A stretch of DNA of 64,000 nucleotides from Blepharisma stoltei (Eukaryota > Ciliophora > Heterotrichea > Heterotrichida > Blepharismidae). The DNA lies in the NCBI GenBank assembly GCA_914767885.1, contig CAJZBQ010000062.1, positions 434,001 to 498,000 of the forward strand. Reading direction: 5' to 3'. Under the pieces are notes generated by a model, which saw only the letters and a list, made by a program, of their open reading frames with translations, did no database searches and was not told the DNA's origin. The position numbers and the translations under genes were made by a program. This document shows positions 21,375 to 32,513 of this stretch, piece after piece (position 1 is the stretch's first letter; each line of letters begins with the position of its first letter).

Positions 21375-23105
21375 TTAATCGAACTTAATATTTTTGTAGA
21401 TCTTGCTTACGAAATAATACGATCCAGTATAGCCTATTGCTCCAGCTATCAAAAACACAGTAAAGCTTGCTAAGCCAGTATAGCCAAAATAAAATGAAAA
21501 TTGAAAATATCCAGACATTCTAGTTTTGAAAAAATAATAGTAAAATGAGTAGAAATAAAGATAAATCCCCACGCTTCCTGTGCTTAGGAAGCTTATCCAA
21601 TGCCACCGATAATCTTCAGAATTCAAAATGATATAAGTCACAACAATAGATACACATATCAAAGACAAAGCAAATAAGAAAAACCCAACCAATGCAAACT
21701 CATAAACATAGTAAAATTTATAGTTCCAAAATGATGTAAAAATGAAATAAATCTCCACAGATATACTTCCAAATGGCAACAGTCCTCCAGCAAGGCATAA
21801 AAAGATAGGCTCACTCCACCATTGTTTCTCTTTAAGGATTGGTATTGATATATTATTAACTTTATGGCTGAGTGGAAACTTTTTTCTATAATTGGTTCCT
21901 AATGTATTCCCAACCACAAATAAAGGAAGGTACAAGAATATAAAAAGTGCCAAAATTTCCAAAAGACTTACAAAAGGCATTGCAGCAGACGAAGAATATA
22001 GAACTGCTAGAGTATTCAAAGTCATACTGATTACAGTCACAAAAACTGGATAACAAAGCGCACTAAAGATAAGCGTCCCTTTTGAACTCCTTCCTTGGTA
22101 TAAAGTGTAGATACTTCCAGACTGAAAGCCTCCTACAATTCCAAGGAACGAATAAATGACAAGAACAATACTGGTAAAAGTCCCTCTTTCACTATACATA
22201 GGATGCATAATGCAAATTATCACCACAAGCACTACCATTGTTGCAAGTTGCCATCCTGTGCTATAGAGAGCAGTAAACAAATATAAATAATCTGGAGCTC
22301 TGAACGCATCTCCTCCTACTTGTTTCCATCCAGTAGAAATTGCTAGATCGACAGATTCCATTTCTTGGCTCTCATATCTTTCAATGTCTTTATTGAGCGT
22401 CCTATACAAAATCAATATAACGACTCCACATAGAACCAGGACCATTACAAACGAGTTTATGATCGAGAATCAATGAATATTGTTCTCAAAAAATCCTGGA
22501 TCCAAGTAAGAATTAAATCTGTTCGCAAAGACTACATTAGAAGGGGTCCAAGATACAGAATAAGTCAAACTCACATCACTTAAATCAAGTTTCGTCTTTT
22601 TAGAATAAACTCTCACAGGATTATCAGTCTGTATATGTGCTTGGACTACATTTGAGTTGTTGTAGGAGAGAATTAATGTGTAATGTGTGAAAATGTATAT
22701 GTCACCGTTATCGTGGTCTTCTTTTCCCAATTCTGACCAGATTGGCAAGTCGTCCAGGTACATTTGAATCCAGAAATTTCGCTTGACTGCAGTGACCAAA
22801 GCAATTACGTCATCGCGACTAAAAGAAGAGGAACAGTAGGTCCTGGATTTTACGTTCTGGATAAATTTGATGTCCATGCCACTGTCATAGAGCTCATAGC
22901 CTTCTACAGCTTCCCCAAGACCTAATGCGTATTTTCTTCCTTCACTCTGCCTTTTGCAAATTGGGAGCTTATCATATGCATAGGATTCTTGAGGGTTATC
23001 AAATGGGACTATTTTATTAAACCATAAGATGATTTCTTCACCTGGCTGATATGAATGGGTGCGCAGATCAGCTAATGCTGTAACAAATAAGCATATAATC
23101 CACAT
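21375..23105 (-). CDS. Nonaspanin / TM9SF (EMP70) family protein
   Basis: 576 residues: signal peptide (MWIICLFVTALA), lumenal domain of about 210 residues starting HSYQPGEEIILWFNKI, then nine membrane helices. Family members act in Golgi and endosomal sorting and cell adhesion. The stretch GGFQSGSIYTLYQGRSSKGT in the membrane part and the C-terminal YTGSYYFVSKIYKNIKFD, a Golgi-retention-like KxD ending, are typical. A TGA Trp (NIHWFSIIN) joins the lumenal and membrane halves. No IES. Confidence 0.93.
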
Positions 23106-23347
23106 CTGAGTTATATATAAACGTATATTTGATAATTAAAGGAGTTAGTAATAATATGTATAGATAATACATTAGAGTGAGCTCTGAATTCCAAGACCAG
23201 ACGGTTTTAATATATTTTTCGCATAAATGATCATATCTTAATAGTCAAATTTCACTGATATTTTTCTGAATGAGAAAAACTAATTTCCTTATTTTAAAAG
23301 AATATATAAGCAAATTAATGAAAAATTAGTGCCATGATAAAATTATT

Positions 23348-25030
23348 TTATTCATAGTCGATCTGTTTTCCGTCGTTCATATGATTTAAAATGTCCTTTG
23401 TATACTTGATTCTTTTACACAAATCAAGATCACCGCATTCAGAAGCCTGACTTAGAGGCATCGACTTTTTAACTCCACTTTTATTTACATAAGTAAGGAC
23501 TTGGGTCGAAATAATCAGCTCTGAATGGTCTTGGAAAACGACTTGCACAACTTTATTTGACATTCTAAAAAGAATTGCTCTTCTAGTTCTCATCCATTTC
23601 TTTACATAAGGCGATTCATCAGACTGATAATACACAGGATTTTCTTTATCGCTATCCAAATAGCTTCTAAAATGATGCAAAAGTGTCACTTTTTTCTGGA
23701 GGGTTTGTGGATAATCAGTTAAGGTATGCCAATTTGTAACATCCTTCTTTTCTCCATCTCTGCAAATATAGCGAAAAGCTTGAGTTGTAGGGTCAAGGAT
23801 TATTTTTGTAGCATCGTTGAAGTAAACTCCTACAGATCCAGTTGATAAAGTGTAGCCTAAGCCGTATTTGCTGCTATAGTCAACCCAACTATTTACGAAT
23901 GGAGTTTTTATTTCTCCACTTAAAGATGATATGCTTGGAGTTTTATGTGAAGAAGAAGAGGAAGGCCTTTGAGTGTTTGAAGGGTTTCTGTGGGTCAAAG
24001 GCTGCCTTTCTTGGTTGACAGGGGCTGTATCGTGGCTTGGCTTGTAAGGTGGCATCTTAGGCTTTTGCTGATACTGTTTTAAAAAAGATTCTGAAGGTGG
24101 TATTGCTAAAGTACTTGGAGGAAGAAATTTAGGAATTTCAAAGCCCATATTGAAAAACGAGTGTTTATAAATATCTTGGATTGATAGCCTTGATTCAGGA
24201 TCACTCTGCAGCAGTTTTTCAATTAAATCTTTAGCTTGAGCTGATATTGCTACATGATCAGGAAAGGAATATGCACATGATCTTATTTTCTTGTAAGTCA
24301 TTTTTACATCATTTGTTTCAAATGGAGGCTTCCCTATTAGTAAAGTATAAAGAATAACCCCAAAGGACCAAACGTCAACTTCATAAGAGTGTCCATCCCT
24401 TCCCTCCAATATTTCAGGAGCGATATAGTTTGGAGTGCCACAAATTGTCCTTCTTTTCTGGCCATCATACTCTAGCTTTGATGCTAATCCAAAATCTCCA
24501 AGCTTGATTTCTAATTTTTCATTTAAAAACATATTTCCTAGCTTGAGATCTCTATGAATTACTCTGTGATCATGCAAATACTCTATAGCAGATAACGTCT
24601 GTGTCATATATACCATAACTTCCAGCTCTGAAAGCCTTTTTCTCCTTCTTAATAGCTCATTTAAGGTCTGATTAATACATAGCTCGAGTAAAATATACAC
24701 ATTTTCATGGTCTTCGAAAAAGTGTTCAAATCCTACAATATTTGGATGTTTTAAACCTCTATGAATTTTTATTTCTGACATCAATTTTTGTCGAGTTCGG
24801 GCTTTAGTTAAATTTGCTTTAGGAATTACTTTAGCTGCGTGTATTTTTTTGGATTCCAAATCTTGGATTTCATATACACGAGCAAATCCTCCTTTACCGA
24901 GAAATCGACCCTTACTGTAGCGTTTTATAGAGACACTACCTTTTGGGTTGACTATTTTTTCTTCGATTATTGCTTCTAGCGATCCAGATTCTTGCAAACT
25001 TGACGCTGTAGTTCTTGCTGCAATTGACAT
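23348..25030 (-). CDS. Polo-like kinase
   Basis: 560 residues. N-terminal Ser/Thr kinase domain: GKGGFARVYE, AAKVIPK, HRDLKLGNMFL, DFGLASKL, GTPNYIAPEI and DVWSFGVILYTLLIG. A Ser-rich linker follows, then polo boxes (WVDYSSKYGLGYTLSTGSVG, FRYICRDGEK, and FRMSNKVVQVVFQDHSELII). Polo kinases drive mitosis and basal-body duplication. The start MSIAARTTASS is a clean ATG with no upstream in-frame extension. No IES or TGA interrupts it. Confidence 0.95.
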   Translation of the reverse strand: MSIAARTTASSLQESGSLEAIIEEKIVNPKGSVSIKRYSKGRFLGKGGFARVYEIQDLESKKIHAAKVIPKANLTKARTRQKLMSEIKIHRGLKHPNIVGFEHFFEDHENVYILLELCINQTLNELLRRRKRLSELEVMVYMTQTLSAIEYLHDHRVIHRDLKLGNMFLNEKLEIKLGDFGLASKLEYDGQKRRTICGTPNYIAPEILEGRDGHSYEVDVWSFGVILYTLLIGKPPFETNDVKMTYKKIRSCAYSFPDHVAISAQAKDLIEKLLQSDPESRLSIQDIYKHSFFNMGFEIPKFLPPSTLAIPPSESFLKQYQQKPKMPPYKPSHDTAPVNQERQPLTHRNPSNTQRPSSSSSHKTPSISSLSGEIKTPFVNSWVDYSSKYGLGYTLSTGSVGVYFNDATKIILDPTTQAFRYICRDGEKKDVTNWHTLTDYPQTLQKKVTLLHHFRSYLDSDKENPVYYQSDESPYVKKWMRTRRAILFRMSNKVVQVVFQDHSELIISTQVLTYVNKSGVKKSMPLSQASECGDLDLCKRIKYTKDILNHMNDGKQIDYE

Positions 25031-25477
25031 AGTTTATGAATATTAAATGTTTAACGGAAAAGTTCAATTCTTGTCGATTTTATGAATATTTAAAAAATGC
25101 ATCCATGAGCACTTAGATGATTATATAAGGCTCAGGTTATTGAGAAAATACAAAAATAACTGTTATATTTAAAATCTGTCTATAATAATTAAATTAAATT
25201 CACAATTTAAACTAAGCAGATTTTTCATTTACTGATAGTGAAGAGAATTTAGGATAATTGAGGTAAGGACATAGTGATCACTAACAGCATATTTTTTAAA
25301 TTGACATAAATTTAATTTTTGAAAATAATAAAAAATATGCAAGAAGGTTGGAATTAATATTCAGTAAAAAATTTTTCGAATTTCAAGCTTAAATTTTTAT
25401 AATAAACAGATCTAATCAGATAACAGTTTAATAAATTGAGCTGATAGGAAGTTGTTGCACATATTTTTTCTCGAGAT
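25031..25477. other. Divergent intergenic region
   Basis: 447 bp, AT-rich, between the divergent polo kinase and ARL8-like starts. Must hold both promoters. No element or gene seen. Confidence 0.5.
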
Positions 25478-26011
25478 ATGGGTTCGATTATTGCCAAAAT
25501 TCGAGCACTATTTTCAAGACACATGGAATTAGTAATTGTAGGTCTGGAAAATTCAGGCAAAACTACTTTTGTAAATTATCTTTCTGGAGGAAGTCCAGGT
25601 AAAACTGCTCCAACTATTGGAATTAATGTAAAAACACTGAGAAAAGGAAATTTAATCATGAAAGTCTGGGATTTAGGCGGACAAATCCAATATAGAAGGG
25701 AATGGATTCGCTACGCTAAAGGGACCAATGTAATTATCTTTGTTGTTGATTCTTCAGAGCGAGAGCTAATTTTTTCAGCTAGGAAAGAATTGCATATGAT
25801 GCTTGAGGATCAAGATCTTGGAGGTATCCCACTTCTTGTACTTGCAAACAAAATAGATATTTCCCAACATCTTTCTGAACCGGAAATTATCAAAGGATTG
25901 AACTTAGATTACATAAGCGATAATCCTTGGCTGGTAATATCAGCGAGTGCTATGAAAGGCACGAACATCGAAAGAGTTGTAGATTGGCTTATCAAAAAAA
26001 GCAAGAAATAA
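25478..26011 (+). CDS. ARL8-like small GTPase
   Basis: 177 residues. ARF/ARL-family GTPase, with ARL8 itself linking lysosomes to kinesin. Seen: P-loop GLENSGKTT, switch I PTIGINVKT, switch II WDLGGQ, NKID, and SASAMKGTNI. The N-terminal amphipathic helix MGSIIAKIRALFSRHME replaces a myristoylation site in the ARL8 manner. Full length; no IES. Confidence 0.88.
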   Translation: MGSIIAKIRALFSRHMELVIVGLENSGKTTFVNYLSGGSPGKTAPTIGINVKTLRKGNLIMKVWDLGGQIQYRREWIRYAKGTNVIIFVVDSSERELIFSARKELHMMLEDQDLGGIPLLVLANKIDISQHLSEPEIIKGLNLDYISDNPWLVISASAMKGTNIERVVDWLIKKSKK

Positions 26012-26337
26012 TATAATTAAAACTGTGAATTATAGTCAATTAGAAATCTAATTGTCCTTAAAGTATTTATTACTGAATAATTTTTCTTACAACAGATAGA
26101 GTAATTTTTTTAAAACTGATTTAAAAGTATCAATTTGAATAGCATGAGCGTTTCAAGCCTACAATTAATTAGATAAGCAAAAGATGCGTCAATTTGTACA
26201 GTTTAGATGATATCAAGCTCTAAAAATATTTCCAAATGGACACTTTAAATTAAAATTTCATGTTTTATTTAAAGGTTCAAAATTTTTGGAAAATGCATTT
26301 GGATATTTAGTTGGAATTGAATAATATCTTATAAACA
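26012..26337. other. Intergenic, no gene seen
   Basis: 326 bp AT-rich spacer between same-strand genes; nothing recognised. Confidence 0.5.
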
Positions 26338-27528
26338 ATGTCTTATTTTTCCCACAAAAACATTGTAGATGACCTAATTTCAAGTAAGCATAGCTACTTG
26401 ACTCACACTATAAATTCAACCTTACAGAAAAGTCGAAGAATTTTAGAAGAAAGCAAGAAATTAACACTTCTTCATCAGCAAAGAAACCGCTTATTCGGCC
26501 GTCATAACTCTTTGTGGACTGAAATTACAGATAAAATTGGAGAAAAAGCTTCTTTATATCAGACTTTTGATAGAACTACCGAAGACTCTTTGTTTTCCAA
26601 GAGAGGGAAATGCACTCCTAGTATTTTGAGGAATGATAGAAGAGCATTATCAACTGATATAACTGAAGCTCCAGGCCTCGAAAAGACTATATCGATGGAC
26701 TCAAAATCTCTGAAAAGGATGATTGATGAACTTAAACAAGAAAATTTGAATCTAAAAAGAGAGATGCAGTATTCAAAGAGCATTGGTGAAGATCATGAAA
26801 GGCTGAAAAGTCTCTATGGGTCGAAAAGTCCAATTGAGGAAAAACTGGACTATACTCCAAGCTTAAATTCATATAATAATCCAACTACGCTTGAAGAGAG
26901 ATATAAGGATCTTGAGGAAAAATATTTGTATGAAATTAGTATTAATGAAAGGTTAAGGGAAGAAATTCGAAGCTTAAGCAAAAAAGGAAGTATAAGAGGG
27001 AGAATTAGTTCGCAAGAATGTTTGAATAAAATTAATCAAGTTGAAGGTAAGTTAAGAGAAAGCTTCAAAGATTGTGAAGATTTAACTCCCACTTTATATG
27101 AGAAGAAACGGATAAAATCTATTAGTCTATTGGCAAATTTATTTTCTTATAGCTTTAAAATAATTTTTATAAATATGCTTGATGCAAAATTTACCTATAA
27201 TTCATGAGGCTTTCAATTTGATAAATTAACTTTAAAAAAATTTATAAGATTTTTATACTATTAAAGGGTTTCATATGAATATTTTGTTCAAAAATATTTA
27301 ATCTATTTAAATTAGTATAGAATTTTTACTCAAATTTAAAGGTGGGGAGTAAAAGAGAAAATCAGAATTTGCAATAAGACAAGCTTAAAACCGAAGAAAA
27401 AAATTTCAAAATCCTCTAAAGCACTTTTAAGTCAAAGTTCAAATACCAAAAAAGTAAAGACAAAAGGTATAGTTTTGCATTCAAATAAAAATTTAAAAAC
27501 AATAAAACGAAAAGTAAGTAAAAAATAA
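26338..27528 (+). CDS. Coiled-coil protein with basic tail
   Basis: 307 residues after removing the family-C IES 27086-27352. Two coiled-coil stretches (about 110-145 and 175-235) rich in Glu/Lys/Leu, then a strongly basic C-terminal tail (SLKPKKKISKSSKALL...KTIKRKVSKK). The tail is only reached by joining CEDL to KEKIRICNK across the IES. Reading through the element instead ends in an unlikely hydrophobic extension. Family not recognised. A cytoskeletal role would be a guess. Confidence 0.6.
27086..27352. mobile_element. Family-C MITE-like IES, copy 2
   Basis: Left end TAA-CTCCCACTTTATATGAG, right end CTCAAATTTAAAGGTGGGGAG followed by TAA; inverted termini with several mismatches. Excision with one TAA joins GAA GAT TTA to AAA GAG and opens a further 58 codons. 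Confidence 0.85.
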
Positions 27529-27741
27529 GATCAGCAATTTTAATAAATTAATTAGTTTTTTTTTGCAATCATTATTTCTTATTTAGAACAATAATAAAAT
27601 GAACGATAGTAAAACCAAATAAGAGGATTCTAAATGCTGAATAATAATTTTAATATTATTAAGTATTGGATTTCTTAAATAAATCTGACATCTTGCAACG
27701 ATAATCATTTAACATCTCAAATTTTACTGATAAAAAGTTAT

Positions 27742-28326
27742 ATGGAAGGTAAAAAATTTCTGAAAAGAGCATTGCACAGATACCAAATTCAGATATATAA
27801 AAGGCCAATTGCAGCCCAAGTAATCGCAGGATGAGCAATATCAATCGTTGGGGATTATCTTGTTCAATCATATCTTGATGACAAGAAATCTGATTATAGT
27901 AAAAAGAGGGGATTGGTAGTGTCAAGCTATGCAGGAATAGAAATTGCTCTTGAAGCATTCTTTTATTATCCCTTCCTTGATCGAGTTTTTGGACCCGAAA
28001 TGACTTTGATAAATGCTTTCAAAAAGATCGCGATCGATCAATCATTATACACACCATTGGAGACTATATGCTTTATGTTCTGGACAAATAAGCTGGAAAA
28101 AAGACCAGAGCCGATTAGCGAGAAGCTTAATAGGGATTATAAGCCAACTATTTATTTGAACTTTGTTTATTGGATTCCAGCTTCAGTCATTTTATATTGC
28201 TTTGTCCCATTACAGGTTAGAGCACTATTTACATCTGTTCTAACATTTTCATGGGATACATTCATGTCGTATGCTGCTCACAACAATTTGAACCAAAGGA
28301 TTTCTAATATGATTGGGTCTAAGTAA
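27742..28326 (+). CDS. Mpv17/PMP22-family membrane protein
   Basis: 194 residues, four membrane helices, family length. Members sit in the mitochondrial inner or peroxisomal membrane. Seen: GWAISIVGDYLVQ near the N-terminus (TGA Trp), the DQSLYTPL motif and the C-terminal WDTFMSYAAHN, matching the family pattern W..f.Sy. The ATG at 27742 lies just before the conserved first helix, MEGKKFLKRALHRYQ. Confidence 0.88.
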
Positions 28327-28685
28327 ATTGCACATAAATTACAGATAATTGATTAGTTTTTAATTGTGTATATATATAAATTTTATCAAACCTATAATCA
28401 CTTCACTTTCAAAGCTTTAGCAAACTATTAATTAGATTAGATATTTTTGAAAATGAATTATATTTATATCAGTTCTATTTTAAATAGAACAGAATTTTGG
28501 AATTATAGTAATGTGAATATTTAATAAATTTCAAAGTAGATCGGAAGCAAAATCAGATTTATTGCTTATATTATAAACTGATAATTTTTTTATTATTATT
28601 AAGATTGGAAATCTTCATTCAAATTATAATAACATCGAATGTCTTAAAGATAAATGAAAATTAAAATAGCTGATAAGTAATAAAA
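28327..28685. other. Intergenic, no gene seen
   Basis: 359 bp AT-rich spacer; nothing recognised. Confidence 0.5.
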
Positions 28686-30347
28686 ATGGATGTCAAAGAT
28701 AAAACATACTCAGCATTGATTTTAATTCTTATATGTATCTGATCAGTTGTGCTTATATTTTCTATTCCCAAACCTCAAAGTGACATTCAGGCACCTTTAT
28801 TAATAAAAACTAATGCGAAAATTGGAGAGAACTCCCTCACTTTTCCTCATTCAGAGCCAGGGTCATATTGTGATAGCTGGAAAAACACAAAAACAAAAAC
28901 TGTCTGAACAGATCGACCTTCCGCATATTCATCGCTAAAGCTGATAGACTTTGGCTGAAATATGCTAAAATCAAATAAAAATGGCAAAGCATTACAATTT
29001 ATAAATCCAAATAATCTCAACTATGATGAAACTGAATGAAAAACAGTAAGCAAAGCTCAATTCCAAGAAACTAACGAAGCGTTATTTTTGATTCCAAAAG
29101 AAGCAAATGTTATATTCACAAGAATGTATTGATATGGCGATTCTGATAACAATAACATCCAAACTGCACGCTTAGGAATAGATTACGCTTGTCCAGGCCA
29201 AATTTTTAATCACATTCCTGGAGCAAGTGCATTCTGCAGAAAAGATTATTTACAGGAATATATTCTTGATTATCAAAGAAGATATGCAAGTCTTGGGCTC
29301 TTTCATTGTTTCACTGGGTCTTTAACCCCAAAATCATATATAATGAATGAACCAGAACACTGCAAAGCGTTTATTGATGAGCTTGAGAGGCAAACAGATA
29401 AATTCAACTCGAAAAATATGCCAATAGAGTGAATATTGAAAAGCCCTTTACAGCACAAAGGATATGGAATTCAATTGATTGACTTTGAAAAAGCTAATTA
29501 TTATATAAACCTATATAGAGGAAATTTAAGGAAAGAAATCAACTGTTATAATGTTGCAGAAGAAGATAAGCATTTAATTGCGCAAAAGTACATATCAAAT
29601 CCAGCACTTGTAAGGGTTATTTAGATTCAAGGAAGAAAATTTGATTTCCGAGTCTTTGCAATCATAATTAATTCTGACCCTCTAGTGGCTCTTTGGGCTC
29701 CTGAAAATGGGCATACTCGACTATCAGATCAAGAATTCGACAAATTGTCATCTGATTTTACAACACATATAACCGCCAATGTAGCAGGAGCTAACCCAGA
29801 CTCTCTTGAATTCTTAAAAAGTTACAGATTCAATCTTCGTGAAATCGCTTATTATTTTCGAGATATATTAGGAGACCATGAAGCTTGGCTTGAACGAGTT
29901 GCCTTCCCACAAATTAAAAAAAATCTAATTCATATGTTTAGATCGACCCAGCAAAACTTTTTGATAAAAAGGATTGGCCTGATGGAATTCTATGGGGTTG
30001 ATTTCATTATGAATGATACTTTGGAAAATATCTATTTATTGGAATCAAATCGAAGACCCGATGTGCAAGAAAAAAATCCAAATTTGCAGTATAGAGAAGA
30101 TATGCTTTTAGAAGATTTTTCAACTGTCGCTGAATATTTTTTGAAAACTGGAGCAAACTCAATCAATACCAATGAAATATTCAGATCTCTAAAAGCTTTT
30201 AAGCCTTTAATAGACGAAACCAAAAACGACCCATATTTCGGGGTGTTACCAATTGAGTGTCGAATTCCATTCAAAGATCTAAACACAAATTTGCCAACTG
30301 ACCCAATGATTGCACCTCTTAAGCATTACGTAAACTCAAAAGAATAA
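28686..30347 (+). CDS. Tubulin-tyrosine-ligase-like (TTL domain) protein with N-terminal membrane anchor
   Basis: 548 residues after a 15 nt intron at 29610-29624. An N-terminal hydrophobic helix (SALILILICIWSVVLIFSI) suggests a signal anchor. ATP-grasp/TTL features follow: LKSPLQHKGYGIQLI, AQKYISNPALIQGRKFDFRVFAIII across the intron, and ENIYLLESNRRPD as the metal-binding end. TTL-family enzymes add amino acids to tubulin or other proteins. A membrane-anchored or lumenal form is unusual and the substrate is unknown. Seven TGA codons read Trp. The only in-frame TAG is inside the intron. Confidence 0.78.
29610..29624 (+). other. 15 nt intron
   Basis: GTAAGGGTTATTTAG. Splicing joins ...NPAL to IQGRKFDFRV and removes the only in-frame TAG. 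Confidence 0.87.
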
Positions 30348-30372
30348 TTTTAAATAAAGTTTAAACTTATAA

Positions 30373-32319
30373 ATGGCAGGTGGAGATCAAGGTGGGATAG
30401 AGCTAGAGCACGCAATTGGGTATTCAGCTGATTTTCTTTCATCAATCATAATTCACCCTAACCTCAGAAACTACGTTTACATAACAGGAGCTTGTGTCAT
30501 AGTTGGAGAAATCGATAACTTGCAAGGACAATCCTTCTTGCGTGGGCACGATGATACAGTTACATGTGTCGCTGTTTCTCCAAGTGGAAGTTTGCTAGCA
30601 TCAGGCCAACGTGGCTATAATGCAGACGTGCTTGTGTGGAATTTCAATTCTCGCACAGTTAAATATAGATTCAGTGAGCACGACTATGAAATAAAATGCA
30701 TGGATTTTTCTCATGACGATCGATTGCTCTGCACCTGTGGAAATGCTACAGATGGGAAAATGTTTATATGGGATTGCGCTACTGGGTATAGCTATTTAAT
30801 AAGACTCGATGCTTTAATCCTGATTTTTTATTAGGATTTTTTGCTTTAAGATTTCAGAATCATTAAATAGGTATATATTGTAGCATCTGTTGGGCTTGCC
30901 CCATCCCCTACTCTATGTGTGAAGTTCGGAGGATGAAGAAAAGACGTAAAAGGTAGGCCAATAGACAAGTATCAAATAGCCACAGCAGGAGACAAAAGAA
31001 TCGTTGTGTGGTCACTAAACCCTTTTACAGGAGAGCTTGAAAACGAAGCGCTTAATACAAATTCGGCGATTCGAGAATTCCAGACTTTGGATTTTAGTCC
31101 AAGAGGTGAAAAGTTTTTATTTGCTGGCACAACTTCAGGAGACTTTTTTGTGTTTATGATGAAAAATCATCATTTATTCTGCACACAAGGTGCTTGCTCA
31201 AAAGGAGTGGTTTCAATAGTGGCATTAGATGATGAAAATGTTCTTGTAGGAGGAGGAGATGGGACACTAAGTCTTTGGCAAATTCAAGGAAGCAGAAGCT
31301 TTGAAATGAACAGAGTAAATTTAGTAGGAGGAATATCAGGACTCAGCCCATCAGCAGATAGATCTATCATGCTTGCAGGGACAACACTTGGATTCCAATA
31401 TAAAATAAGAACGAATGACCTAGCCAATGTGCTAATTTCAGAAAATCATACCAGGCCAATGACATATGTGAACTTCCCAATTGGAGTTTCAGATAAATTC
31501 GCTACAAGCTCAGAAGATGGAACTATCCGCATCTGGGATGGGTCGGACTATAAAGTAATATCTCGGTGCATCGCTAGCAATGGAGGCTCTCCTTTATGCT
31601 TCTTCTTGACCCTTGAAATTGTAGTCTCAGGGTGGGAAGATGGTAAAATCCGCTCATTCCGTGCAGATAACGGCCAGCAGCTCTGGCAAATTGACAATGC
31701 CCATCGAGGAGGAGTTTCATCTATTACTCTTGCTCACAATCAAAGATTCTTCTGTACAGGTGGCTCTGAAGGTGAAGTGAGAGTATGGGAAATCCGAACC
31801 AGAGAAATGGTTTCTCACTTAAAAGAACACACCACAAGAGTCACTGATATCAATCTTCTCGACGATGATGTTCACCTTGTATCAGTTTCCAGAGATAGAT
31901 GTATGCTCACATGGGATCTTAGGAGTGATAAAAGAATTGCGGCGCAAACCCAGAGAACGGGAGGGATAAATGCTCTTAGTGTCACCTCAGATCAAAATGT
32001 TGTCATCACTGCTGGACAAGAAAGAAAAATCAATAAGTGGGACTTGAGGCAAACTCAGCCAATTATAAGCCAAGATGCAGGACCTGGACAAGAAAGCGAT
32101 GAAATTTATGCACTGGCTGTGAGCAACGATGGAAGATATGTTGCAACAGGAGGAGAAAAAATGATAATCAGAGTTTGGGATATCAGCTCTATGAGAGTAG
32201 CAGCAGAAGGACATGGACATTCTGGAGCGATTACGAGAATTGCTTGGGCAGCTGATAATAAACAAGTAGTTTCGACTGGAAAAGATAACTGCACTCTGAT
32301 ATGGAACATATTTCTTTAA
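30373..32319 (+). CDS. CFAP52: Cilia and flagella associated protein 52 (WDR16)
   Basis: 619 residues after removing an 87 bp IES (30791-30877), matching the length known for animal CFAP52. WD40 repeats throughout (LLASGQRGYNADVLVWNF, KFATSSEDGTIRIWDGS, VVSTGKDNCTLIWN); the protein is an inner-doublet microtubule component of motile cilia. Excising the IES joins WDCATGY to IVASVGLAPSPTLCVKFGGW and restores a full repeat. TGA reads Trp in FGGWRKDV. It starts only 25 bp after the previous gene. Confidence 0.9.
30791..30877. mobile_element. Short TA-type IES in CFAP52, 87 bp
   Basis: TATA stands at both junctions (30787-30790, 30874-30877). Ends TATAGCTATTTAAT and ATTAAATAGGTATA are inverted. 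Excision restores GGG TAT ATT GTA GCA. It contains the in-frame stops. Confidence 0.88.
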
Positions 32320-32513
32320 CATTAATTTTAAACTATAATATGGTAGAATTAAAAGTTAATGTAAGTAAAATATTATTCCTAAATAAGCAAGCATCTCCTG
32401 TTTTGTAAAATAAGTTGATATAGAAGACAGTGATCTATGGAGCTCTCTCTTAGATGCTGAGGTCCAGAAAATGAAGATCACATATTTTAGGTTTATAAAA
32501 TGAGTAATTTTTA

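Noticed and set aside
32340..32513. Possible coding stretch before the doublecortin-like gene (DSDLWSSLLDAEVQKMK)
   Set aside because: Frame does not connect to the ATG at 32340 or to the gene at 32514 by a 15/16 nt intron or TA-bounded IES.
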